10,951 nt of DNA, taken from positions 1 to 10,951 of the forward strand of contig JAXHVB010000082.1 in the NCBI GenBank assembly GCA_034189125.1. Reading direction: 5' to 3'. Both the position numbers and the translations under genes were made by a program. The notes beneath the pieces are model-generated. The model was not told the origin of the DNA, did not search any database, and was given only the letters and a program-made list of their open reading frames with translations. This DNA is from UBA5862 sp002408105. GTDB taxonomy: Bacteria; Pseudomonadota; Gammaproteobacteria; Pseudomonadales; UBA5862. Within the stretch, counting starts at the first letter, position 1; every line of letters starts with the position of its first letter. Shown here in pieces: positions 1 through 6,096 of this stretch.

Positions 1-1
1 G

Positions 2-628
2 GTGAGCGGTCTGATCACCAACCGTGGTGACTGGGTGGTCCAAGGGCCAGCTGCGAGCGTGTCCGCCGACCAATACCTGCAACAGGCAGGGCACACTTGG
101 CTGCGCGGCGACGGTCACCTGACTGCCAACGCTCTGCGCTTCGAGGGTGGCGAGCTGACTGGCACGGGGCAGGTCAGCGGAAATGCCGGATTCAGCGGCA
201 CCGCTGTGCTCTCGCCGGGGAATGGTCCAGCGGCGCGCGGTGAAATCGAGTTCACCAACAGCCTGGATCTGTTTGGAATCCTGGCGATTGAACTCGGCGG
301 GGTGAACTGGTTCGATCAGGTGTTGGTGGGAGCCGACGCGAATCTGGGTGGGACGCTGCGGGTCAGCCTGTTCAACAACTACACACCAGAAATCGGTGAC
401 AGCTTCGACATCGTACTTGCCAATGCCGTGTTTGACGGCTTCGACCGGCTGATCCTGCCGCAGTTCTCCGGACGCACCTTCGACGTGGTCTACGGTGCGG
501 ACTTTGTGCGCCTCACCACAACACCTGTGCCCCTTCCACCCGCCGGATTGCTCCTCGCCGCTGCGCTGGGTGTCCTTGGCCTTCGCCGGCGCGCTAGGCC
601 GCTCCGCTTTCTGCGGCCTGCAACTTGA
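2..628 (+). CDS. C-terminal part of a secreted beta-repeat protein with a VPLPA/PEP-CTERM-type sorting tail (5' end outside window)
   Basis: The reading frame is open at the left edge. The GTG at position 2 has no visible upstream region, so this is read as the last ~208 residues of a longer protein, not a start. The visible part is rich in Gly, Asn, Thr and short beta-strand-like repeats: GGELTGTGQVSGNAGF, then LSPGN, LGGTLRVSLFNNYTP and a GDSFDIVLA segment. That pattern is common at the C-terminus of autotransporter-like or haemagglutinin-like adhesins. The tail (about residues 175-200) has VPLPP, a hydrophobic Ala/Leu stretch and an Arg cluster (LRRRARP). This is the three-part layout of exosortase-processed VPLPA/PEP-CTERM proteins, which are exported, cleaved near the VPLP motif and retained with extracellular polysaccharide. 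A further 9-10 residues follow the Arg cluster, slightly longer than usual. The last 35 bp overlap the 3' end of the opposing wecB gene. The sorting tail is clear; the adhesin or matrix role is inferred. Confidence 0.75.
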   Translation: MSGLITNRGDWVVQGPAASVSADQYLQQAGHTWLRGDGHLTANALRFEGGELTGTGQVSGNAGFSGTAVLSPGNGPAARGEIEFTNSLDLFGILAIELGGVNWFDQVLVGADANLGGTLRVSLFNNYTPEIGDSFDIVLANAVFDGFDRLILPQFSGRTFDVVYGADFVRLTTTPVPLPPAGLLLAAALGVLGLRRRARPLRFLRPAT

Positions 629-1730
629 ACCAGGCCGCCAGACGCGCCGCGATTCGCGGCGCTGCTCGGCCATCGCCGTATCCATAAAATGGGTGCCGGA
701 CCGTTCCGGTACTCAGCAGCTTGCGCGCCCGCTCAACCAGTTCTTCCGGGTCCGTGCCCCCCAGCTGCATGGGCGCAACACCAAACCCCTCGGGCCGTTC
801 CGTGTTGCGCCGCAGCACCAGCAACGGCGTACCCAGGGCAGCGGCTTCTTCCTGCATACCACCCGAATCGGTCATGACCAAGTCCATGCGTTCAAGCAAG
901 TAGACCAGTGTGCGGTGATCGAGCGGCGGCAGCAGCGCACAACCTTCCCGAGACCCCAAGCGCTCACGCACAGCAAGACTCACAGCGGGGTTTGAGTGAA
1001 CGGGAAACAACAGATGCACGTTCTCTTCCTCAACCAAGCGGGCGAGCGCGGTCAGGATGTTCTGCAACGGGCGGCCCCAATTCTCCCGCCGATGCACCGT
1101 GGCGAGCACGAGGCGTCGGCCCGCGCCAGGGGATAAGTACTTCTCTTCCAGGGATTGCCGGAACTGGGGGCTGTTTTGCAGAAGGCCGCGGGTCTGAAAC
1201 AGGCCATCCACGACAGTGTTCCCGGTCACCTCGATCATCTCCGGGCGAACACCTTCGCGCAGCAGTTGGTTCCGAGCGCGAACCGTGGGTGCAAAATGCA
1301 AGGTGGCCATGCGAGCAATCATCACCCGGTGGATCTCCTCGGGCCAGGGGGACACAGGATCACCCGTGCGCAGCCCTGCTTCAACGTGATGAACGGCGAT
1401 GCCCCGTCGGTGCGCGGCCAAAGCCCCGGCCAGCGCCGTGGTGGTGTCCCCGTGAACCAACACAGCAGTTGGAGAGAGTCGCTCAATGGCGTGGCCGAGG
1501 CCGGCGCAGAGGCGGACCTGCTGCGCTTGCTCCGATTCCGGGTGACGGGGAGGTTGGGTAAGAAAACTGGCGGCGGTCAGCCCAAGTGGTGCAAGGAATG
1601 GACGGAGCATGCCCTGGTGCTGGCCACTCAGACACACCTCGAACGTCACACCAGGGTATCGCCGCAGGGCGTCCACGACTGGGGCCAGCTTAATGGCCTC
1701 CGGCCGCGTCCCGATCACAATCAAGAGCAA
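594..1730 (-). CDS. wecB: UDP-N-acetylglucosamine 2-epimerase (non-hydrolysing)
   Basis: This cytoplasmic enzyme interconverts UDP-GlcNAc and UDP-ManNAc, the precursor of ManNAc/ManNAcA residues in surface polysaccharides. The 378-residue length is normal for the family. Visible motifs in order are GTRPEAIK (7-14), HGDTTTALAG (93-102), HHVEAGLRTGD (114-124), PWPEEIHR (129-135), VTGNTVVDG (168-176), TVHRRENWG (211-219), HSNP (245-248) and TDSGGMQEEAAALGTP (287-302). Residues corresponding to the catalytic set described for the E. coli enzyme (D95, E117, E131, H213) are all present at the same numbers. The start chosen is a TTG at 1730-1728. It gives the canonical N-terminus just before the GTRPEAIK loop, and a GAGGAG Shine-Dalgarno-like sequence lies 11 nt upstream. 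An in-frame stop (1748-1746) excludes a long extension, although a CTG start two codons earlier is possible. The gene is divergent from the small gene at 1953 and overlaps the sorting-tail gene on its 3' side. Next to two sorting-tail proteins, it probably serves exopolysaccharide synthesis (inference). Confidence 0.93.
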   Translation of the reverse strand: MLLIVIGTRPEAIKLAPVVDALRRYPGVTFEVCLSGQHQGMLRPFLAPLGLTAASFLTQPPRHPESEQAQQVRLCAGLGHAIERLSPTAVLVHGDTTTALAGALAAHRRGIAVHHVEAGLRTGDPVSPWPEEIHRVMIARMATLHFAPTVRARNQLLREGVRPEMIEVTGNTVVDGLFQTRGLLQNSPQFRQSLEEKYLSPGAGRRLVLATVHRRENWGRPLQNILTALARLVEEENVHLLFPVHSNPAVSLAVRERLGSREGCALLPPLDHRTLVYLLERMDLVMTDSGGMQEEAAALGTPLLVLRRNTERPEGFGVAPMQLGGTDPEELVERARKLLSTGTVRHPFYGYGDGRAAPRIAARLAAWFKLQAAESGAA

Positions 1731-1806
1731 GGGCAGCTCAGCTCCTCAACAACCGACCCACACCCGATTGATTTAAACAGGCCAGCCCGAGGGTTCCGTG
1801 CACTGG

Positions 1807-1837
1807 TTCACACTGATCTGTTCTCAAAGGGTATAGA
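1807..1837 (+). promoter_or_regulatory. Possible sigma-70 promoter for the small gene at 1953 (weak)
   Basis: TTCACA at 1807-1812 (5 of 6 against TTGACA) is followed after 19 bp by TATAGA at 1832-1837 (4 of 6 against TATAAT). The spacer is longer than the ideal 17 bp. A start near 1844 would leave a leader of about 110 nt. It lies in the 222-bp divergent gap between wecB and the small gene. No convincing promoter was found for wecB in the same gap. Confidence 0.2.
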
Positions 1838-1952
1838 TTCCAATCAAGCAGCACGTGACGCTGCCGCGACAGGCCAATTCTATGCCAGCCCGAGCAACCT
1901 GCATAAGGAGATGACCATCCGCCGAGACCGCTGTACCGCGAGGTAGCCCGCA

Positions 1953-2324
1953 ATGTCCGCAAACGAATGGCTGTTGAACCGCGACGCCATCGCCGCTGCC
2001 CGGCGGTGCATCGAATCCGTACAGCAAGAACTCGGCATTCGCCTGGGCTTGTCTCACCCGGAGTTCATCGAACTGCTCAAGCAGTATGTCGAGTTAACAG
2101 GGTCGGTTGACATGCGCGCCCGCTACAACGAGTTGATGGAATTTGCCGCTGGAGAGACGCTGGCACCGACGGCTCAGGCAACCAGCACCACCGCGACCCA
2201 AAGTGCGCCAGACGCATCCGGGAACGACGAGACCGTCGAGTACCGGGGCAAACACTACAAGCGCTTTCGTGACGATGGCGCCGAATTTCAGGGGCTGTAC
2301 CGCGGGCAGCCGAGCTACCGCTGA
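1953..2324 (+). CDS. Small protein of unknown function with C-terminal YRG repeats
   Basis: I do not recognise this 123-residue protein. It starts at an ATG with a GAGG ribosome-binding sequence 9 nt upstream. There is no signal peptide or membrane segment, so it is probably cytoplasmic. Residues 1-70 look mostly helical and hold a conserved-looking core: AAARRCIESVQQELGIR, then LSHPEFIELLKQYVELTGS. Residues 71-93 are a low-complexity Ala/Thr/Ser linker. Residues 94-123 are basic and aromatic and contain two YRG units, EYRGKHYKRF (96-105) and LYRGQPSYR (115-123). The tail recalls small YRG-containing domains such as DUF4278 in general style only; I cannot confirm homology. It is divergent from wecB and converges on the sorting-tail gene, with a strong hairpin just after its stop. 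Codon use matches its neighbours and the frame has a good start site, so it is probably a real gene. Confidence 0.65.
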   Translation: MSANEWLLNRDAIAAARRCIESVQQELGIRLGLSHPEFIELLKQYVELTGSVDMRARYNELMEFAAGETLAPTAQATSTTATQSAPDASGNDETVEYRGKHYKRFRDDGAEFQGLYRGQPSYR

Positions 2325-2366
2325 GCAGCCCGATCCTCACACCCAGATCCATCCGCGTCCACCGCA

Positions 2367-2399
2367 GCTGGAGCGCACCGCCAATGGGTGCGCTCCAGC
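2367..2399. terminator. 13-bp perfect stem-loop between convergent genes (possible bidirectional terminator)
   Basis: GCTGGAGCGCACC (2367-2379) and its exact complement (2387-2399) enclose a 7-nt loop. The hairpin lies between the stop of the gene ending at 2324 and the stop of the opposing gene ending at 2410. No T-run follows on either strand, so it is not a classical Rho-independent terminator. It may block read-through in both directions, or protect 3' ends from exonucleases. Confidence 0.55.
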
Positions 2400-2409
2400 C
2401 AAGTGGGGT

Positions 2410-3165
2410 TTATCGACGCTGGGTGCGCCGACCTCGGTGGAAGCCTCCGACACCAATCAAGGCAGACCCCAGCAACCAAACTGCTGCCGGCACTGGCACG
2501 GGCGCAACCACTGTGCGTGAGAATGAGCAAGCAGGGTCCGCTGTGCTGCAGGTCCACGCGCGGAACAGATCGGCGTCAATCAGATTGCCCTCACTGTCCT
2601 GTCCGGACACCCCAATCCCGAGACCCACACTGAACAATTCATAGGTCCCCGGAGCCGCCGAGCCAGTGCTTGGGCTCAGGGTGTACAACAAAAAATCCTG
2701 GCTTTCACCAGGGTTGAGCACATAGGGCTCGGTGATGCCAAACCAGTTGGACGCCGACGGCCCGGTGTCCACTGCGTATTCACCACCACTGCAACCTTCA
2801 GTGAAGGTGCCCGAGCAACTTCTGGACGTAAACAGATACGCATAGTCGTACTGGGCGAAGGGCACATCGTACTGGTAGTCACCGTCGATCGAGCCGGCAC
2901 CGGTGGTCGGGATCGCGGATTCGGGAAATCCATAAAACTGCGCGCTTGAATCATAGACCAGAGGGGCCGAGTCACCACTCAAAGACAGCGTCACCCAGAC
3001 CGCGATGTCCTCATCCGGCGCCACAACACCGGTGGGGTCGCGAAACTCCAGGTACGCATCGATGACCGGGTCGATTTCGACCACGTCAGCCTGGGATGCC
3101 ATGGAACCGGTGAAGGCCCAAGCAGCCAGCCCAGAGGCCAACCATCCGTTCGTTCTCTTTTGCAT
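2410..3165 (-). CDS. Secreted protein with signal peptide and VPVPA/PEP-CTERM-type sorting tail
   Basis: The product is a predicted exported surface or matrix protein of 251 residues. I chose the ATG at 3165-3163 over a longer upstream reading frame for two reasons. GGAG lies 9 nt upstream, and the N-terminus then becomes a good signal peptide: a basic QKR start, a hydrophobic stretch (about 8-20), and cleavage after ASQA (residue 26). The mature part (27-218) is acidic, rich in Gly, Ser, Tyr and Asp, and appears mostly beta. It has two cysteine pairs, SCSGTFTEGC and TCSTADPAC, which probably form disulfides. The tail from about residue 223 has VPVPAAVW, a hydrophobic segment (LLGSALIGVGG) and an Arg-rich end (HRGRRTQRR). 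This is the layout of exosortase-processed VPLPA-CTERM proteins. The mature domain itself is not recognised. A candidate sigma-54 promoter and dyad lie upstream. Sorting by an exosortase is inferred from the tail, since no such enzyme is encoded here. Confidence 0.85.
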   Translation of the reverse strand: MQKRTNGWLASGLAAWAFTGSMASQADVVEIDPVIDAYLEFRDPTGVVAPDEDIAVWVTLSLSGDSAPLVYDSSAQFYGFPESAIPTTGAGSIDGDYQYDVPFAQYDYAYLFTSRSCSGTFTEGCSGGEYAVDTGPSASNWFGITEPYVLNPGESQDFLLYTLSPSTGSAAPGTYELFSVGLGIGVSGQDSEGNLIDADLFRAWTCSTADPACSFSRTVVAPVPVPAAVWLLGSALIGVGGFHRGRRTQRR

Positions 3166-3190
3166 GCGCTGTAACTCCAATGACGTGATT

Positions 3191-3255
3191 TGGCGTGGCC
3201 TCGCCAAGAGCAGCCCTCGGCGACACCGTTGCGGAGATCCCCGGCGAGTTCCGGG
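3191..3255 (-). promoter_or_regulatory. Potentially structured 5' leader of the sorting-tail gene
   Basis: Read on the minus strand, the leader can form a hairpin of 5 bp (3251-3255 with 3240-3244) and one of 8 bp with a single G-U pair (3216-3223 with 3201-3208, 7-nt loop). Segment 3202-3206 can instead pair perfectly with 3191-3195, close to the ribosome-binding site, so the two folds compete. No known riboswitch consensus was recognised. The structures are visible; a regulatory role is a guess. Confidence 0.25.
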
Positions 3256-3290
3256 CGGTTGCACAGGACGAAGCCTGGTGGTTGGCAAAT

Positions 3291-3306
3291 TGCAATTTTC
3301 AATCCA
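3291..3306 (-). promoter_or_regulatory. Candidate sigma-54 (-24/-12) promoter for the sorting-tail gene
   Basis: On the minus strand the sequence is TGGATTGAAAATTGCA. It keeps the GG and GC dinucleotides 10 bp apart and the TTGCA block required by sigma-54 (consensus TGGCACG-N4-TTGCA), with mismatches only in the CAC part. Transcription would begin near 3280, giving a leader of about 115 nt before the ATG at 3165. Genes for PEP-CTERM-type proteins are known to be RpoN-dependent in some floc-forming bacteria, which fits. It overlaps by four bases a similar element on the other strand. Confidence 0.45.
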
Positions 3307-3366
3307 GAATAAAAACCACTATTTTTCAAATAATTACCGTTGGCCCAGCGCCTGCATTCATCACGA

Positions 3367-3383
3367 TGTAAAATTTCCGGACA
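3367..3383. promoter_or_regulatory. TGT-N11-ACA dyad, candidate activator (enhancer) site
   Basis: The 17-bp element is TGTCCGGAAATTTTACA on the minus strand, an imperfect dyad bounded by TGT and ACA. Its centre is about 95 bp upstream of the predicted sigma-54 start site, a usual distance for a bacterial enhancer-binding protein. The DNA between it and the promoter is unusually AT-rich for this window, which would suit bending. The protein that would bind it is not identified. Confidence 0.35.
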
Positions 3384-3459
3384 CTTTTTGATCAACCCGC
3401 GCGGCCCGAACAACGCTGGGGCACCCAGCCCGCGCTGGCCACACGTCGCCGCCTACAGG

Positions 3460-3493
3460 GCCGGCGGCGGTGCCTTTGCGCCATGCCGCCGGC
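3460..3493. repeat. Inverted repeat overlapping the transporter promoter (possible operator)
   Basis: GCCGGCGGC (3460-3468) and its exact complement GCCGCCGGC (3485-3493) are separated by 16 bp. The candidate -35 box of the transporter operon lies in the spacer. An alternative pairing, GGTGCC (3469-3471 region onward) with GGCACC (3491-3496), is also possible. The placement would suit a repressor site, but GC-rich sequence makes chance pairing easy. Confidence 0.3.
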
Positions 3494-3503
3494 ACCTTAT
3501 AGT
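3476..3503 (+). promoter_or_regulatory. Candidate sigma-70 promoter of the ABC transporter operon
   Basis: TATAGT at 3498-3503 (5 of 6 against TATAAT) has a weak -35, TTGCGC, at 3476-3481 with a 16-bp spacer. Transcription would start near 3510, about 26 nt before the first ATG of the operon. The weak -35 suggests an activator may be needed. Confidence 0.4.
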
Positions 3504-3535
3504 GTGCTGCTGTACTGCCAACGAGAGCTTTCCCC

Positions 3536-5104
3536 ATGCGGCCACCTGTTCGCTTCCTGATCGCTGCCATTGGCGTGGTGGCCGGACTCGCCACCCCGGC
3601 GCACAGCGCACCAGCGGAGCACGTACTTCGCCTGGCCTACGCGGCCGACCCGGTCTCTCTGGACCCTCAGGAGCAACTCTCTGAAGGGACGCTGCAGTTG
3701 GCGCACATGGTGTTTGACCCACTGGTGCGCTGGACGCGCGACCATGGCTTCGAACCACGCCTCGCTGAGCGCTGGGAGCAAGTCAGCCCGACGATGTTGC
3801 GGCTGCACCTGCGGACCGGGGTGCGCTTCCACAGTGGCAACCCGTTCACCGCAGCCGATGTGGTGTTCACCTTCGAGCGCCTGAGAAGCAGCCCGGACTT
3901 CAAGGCGTTGTTCGCACCCTTCGCATCCATGCGGGCGGTGGATGCCCACCAGATTGAACTGGTCTCTCATCAGCCCAACCCCTTGGCGCTGAACCTTTTG
4001 ACCTACCTCTTTCCCATGGACAGCGCGTTCTATCAGGGCACCGATGACAAGGGCCGCGACCGGGCAACGATCATCAAGCACGGTGATTCCTTTGCCTCGC
4101 GCAATGCATCCGGCACCGGCCCCTTTCGCGTCCTTGAGCGCCAGCAAGGGGTCCGGGTGGAATTCGAGCGGTTTTCCGAATACTGGGACATCCGATCTCC
4201 CGGCAACCTCGACCGAATCGTGCTGACCCCAATCAAAGAGGACCCCACCCGGGTGGCGGCGCTGTTGTCCGGCGACATCGATGCCATCCACCCGGTGCCG
4301 CCGGCCGATCTCGCGCGCCTTCGCCGGCGCGAGGACGCCCGGGTGGTGACCCTGACCGGGACGCGGATCATCACCCTGCAACTCAATTCGCAGCAGGTTC
4401 CCGCCTTTGCCGACCCGCGAGTCCGCCAGGCAGTGGTCCTTGCGATCAACAACCAAGGCATCGCAGACAAACTGATGCGCGGCTTTGCCACCGCAGCCGG
4501 TCAATTGAGCCCGCCGGGCTATCCAGGCCACGATCCAGCCCTAACTCCAAGGTACGACCCGAGCAGGGCCAAGGCCCTGATGAAAGAGGCCGGCTACAAA
4601 GATGGCTTCCGGGTGAGCATGCTGACCCCAAACAACCGCTATGTGTACGATGAGAAAATTGCCCAGGCGGTGGTCAGCATGCTGGCCCGCATTGGCATCC
4701 AGGTTGATCTGCGAACTTTACCCAAGGCCCAATACTGGCCGGAATACGACCGCCGGGCCGCCGACATCCTGATGATCGGCTGGCACGCCGACACCGAGGA
4801 CAGCGCCAACTTCTTCGAGTTTTTGCTCATGACACCGGACCGCAACGCCGGATTCGGCCAATACAACGCCGCGGGCTACAGCAACGCGAACCTGGACGCA
4901 CTGGTCCGCGAAGCCAGTACGGAACTGCGCCCTGGGATTCGTGCGCAACTGCTGCAACGGGCCGAGCGACTGGTGTACGAACAGGCCGCGATCGTACCCC
5001 TGCACTGGCAACACATCGCCTGGGCCGTGCGCCCGCAGGTGCAGATTGAGCCGGTGCTCAATGTGATGAACTTCCCCCATTTGGGAGACTTGGTGGTCCA
5101 GTAA
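3536..5104 (+). CDS. Peptide-type ABC transporter, periplasmic substrate-binding protein (family 5, DppA/OppA-like)
   Basis: The product captures the ligand in the periplasm and delivers it to the two permeases encoded downstream. The 522-residue length is typical of SBP family 5. An N-terminal signal peptide (basic RPPVR, hydrophobic core 7-20, cleavage near AHS at residue 24) has no lipobox Cys, so the protein should be soluble and periplasmic. Family landmarks are DPVSLDPQ (38-45), FDPLVRW (60-66), the GVRFHSGNPFTAADVVFTFERL stretch (95-116, family signature), GTGPFRV (193-199) and DPRVRQAVVLAIN (293-305). GWHADTEDSANFF (415-427) aligns with the DppA/OppA segment holding the Asp that binds the peptide amino group; here D419. 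This favours a di- or oligopeptide ligand, but the exact substrate cannot be told from sequence. The ATG has only a weak upstream GAG-type ribosome site. It is the first gene of a five-gene operon, 8 nt before the first permease. Confidence 0.92.
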   Translation: MRPPVRFLIAAIGVVAGLATPAHSAPAEHVLRLAYAADPVSLDPQEQLSEGTLQLAHMVFDPLVRWTRDHGFEPRLAERWEQVSPTMLRLHLRTGVRFHSGNPFTAADVVFTFERLRSSPDFKALFAPFASMRAVDAHQIELVSHQPNPLALNLLTYLFPMDSAFYQGTDDKGRDRATIIKHGDSFASRNASGTGPFRVLERQQGVRVEFERFSEYWDIRSPGNLDRIVLTPIKEDPTRVAALLSGDIDAIHPVPPADLARLRRREDARVVTLTGTRIITLQLNSQQVPAFADPRVRQAVVLAINNQGIADKLMRGFATAAGQLSPPGYPGHDPALTPRYDPSRAKALMKEAGYKDGFRVSMLTPNNRYVYDEKIAQAVVSMLARIGIQVDLRTLPKAQYWPEYDRRAADILMIGWHADTEDSANFFEFLLMTPDRNAGFGQYNAAGYSNANLDALVREASTELRPGIRAQLLQRAERLVYEQAAIVPLHWQHIAWAVRPQVQIEPVLNVMNFPHLGDLVVQ

Positions 5105-5112
5105 GCGCGCCC

Positions 5113-6096
5113 ATGCTGCAATTCTTCATTCGCCGGCTGCTCCACGGGGTCTTTGTTCTTTGCGCCATCAGCCTGATTGCCTTCGCGATTCAGGACAACC
5201 TGGGCGACCCGCTGCGCGAGTTGGTGGGGCAGTCCGTGTCGGAGGCTGAGCGCGAAGCGCTGCGCGATGAACTCGGACTGAATGACCCCTTCTGGGTGCA
5301 GTACGGCCGATTCGTCGGCAACGCGCTCAGAGGCGACCTCGGCACCTCCTACTTCTTTAAGGAGCCCGCCCTCGACGTCATCCTGGAAAAACTGCCCGCA
5401 ACCATCGAACTGGTGCTCTGTGCCAGCGTATTGATCCTCGGAATCAGCGTTCCTTGTGGCATGTTCGCCGCCGTGCGACCTCGCCATTGGCTGTCCCGCT
5501 CGGCCATGGGCCTCAGCATCTTGGGGATCTCAGTGCCAGTGTTTCTCACCGGCATCCTGCTGATCTACCTGTTTTCCGTCGAACTGAACTGGCTGCCCTC
5601 CTATGGCCGTGGCCTGACCCGTCCGCTGCTGCTCGGCTGGGAGACGGGCCTGCTCACAGCCGATGGATGGCTGCACCTGCTGCTGCCCTCGGTGACCCTC
5701 GCCTCCATCATGGTTCCGCTGTTCATCCGACTGATTCGCGCCGAAATGTTGGAGGTGCTCGACACGGATTTCGTGCGCTTCGCTTGGGCCAAGGGCCTGC
5801 GGCCCGGTCGCATCTGGTGGGTCCATGCCTTCAGAAACACGCTGTTGCCCGTCATCACGGTTGGCGGTGTGCAGCTGGGTACCATGGTGGCGTACACCAT
5901 ACTCACTGAGACCGTGTTTCAGTGGCCGGGTGTCGGGCTGCTCTTCCTCGAAGCAGTGACCCGGGCCGATACCCCCTTGATCACCGCCTACCTTCTGGTC
6001 GTCGGTGTGGTCTTCGTGGTCACCAACGCGGCGGTGGACTTGCTCTATGGGTTGGTCAACCCACAGGTGAAGTTGGCGCAGGTCGGCGCCGCATGA
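5113..6096 (+). CDS. Peptide-type ABC transporter, inner-membrane permease (DppB/OppB-like)
   Basis: This is one of two integral membrane subunits that form the import channel. The 327 residues carry the standard OppB/DppB layout. A first membrane helix lies at about 8-26, followed by a periplasmic segment with LGDPLREL and LGLNDPFWVQYGRF, then GDLGTSY (74-80), and five further hydrophobic segments from about residue 97. The cytoplasmic EAA loop, which docks on the ATPases, is at about 211-247: EMLEVLDTDFVRFAWAKGLR, then HAFRNTLLPV. The ATG lies 8 nt after the binding-protein stop, with only a weak Shine-Dalgarno sequence, so translation probably couples to the upstream gene. The TGA stop overlaps the next start as ATGA. 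Membership of the family is clear; the substrate follows whatever the binding protein accepts. Confidence 0.93.
   Translation: MLQFFIRRLLHGVFVLCAISLIAFAIQDNLGDPLRELVGQSVSEAEREALRDELGLNDPFWVQYGRFVGNALRGDLGTSYFFKEPALDVILEKLPATIELVLCASVLILGISVPCGMFAAVRPRHWLSRSAMGLSILGISVPVFLTGILLIYLFSVELNWLPSYGRGLTRPLLLGWETGLLTADGWLHLLLPSVTLASIMVPLFIRLIRAEMLEVLDTDFVRFAWAKGLRPGRIWWVHAFRNTLLPVITVGGVQLGTMVAYTILTETVFQWPGVGLLFLEAVTRADTPLITAYLLVVGVVFVVTNAAVDLLYGLVNPQVKLAQVGAA

Noticed and set aside
1155..1946. Long plus-strand open frame (263 codons) antisense to wecB
   Set aside because: It lies opposite a well-supported enzyme gene, has no recognisable motifs and no ribosome-binding site; in GC-rich DNA such mirror frames are expected.
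1911..1946. AAGGAG directly followed by an 11-codon ATG frame ending 6 nt before the small gene, possible leader peptide
   Set aside because: Zero spacing between the Shine-Dalgarno sequence and the ATG is poor for initiation, and the codons show no regulatory bias (no runs of one amino acid).
3166..3285. A cyclic di-GMP (GEMM) riboswitch in the leader of the sorting-tail gene
   Set aside because: A GCAACC-like stretch and stems caught my eye, but the conserved GACGCAAAGCC core and the GNRA loop/receptor pattern are absent.
3166..3288. Upstream extension of the sorting-tail gene frame
   Set aside because: It would bury the signal peptide 41 residues inside the protein; the ATG at 3165 has a good ribosome site and a proper signal peptide.
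3497..4531. Long minus-strand frame (344 codons) opposite the substrate-binding protein gene
   Set aside because: Antisense shadow of a clear SBP family 5 gene; no conserved motifs.
5922..6092. Upstream extension of the second permease frame
   Set aside because: It would overlap the first permease by about 170 bp and adds a non-hydrophobic, Arg/Gly-rich sequence unlike the family; ATG at 6093 overlaps the stop as ATGA.
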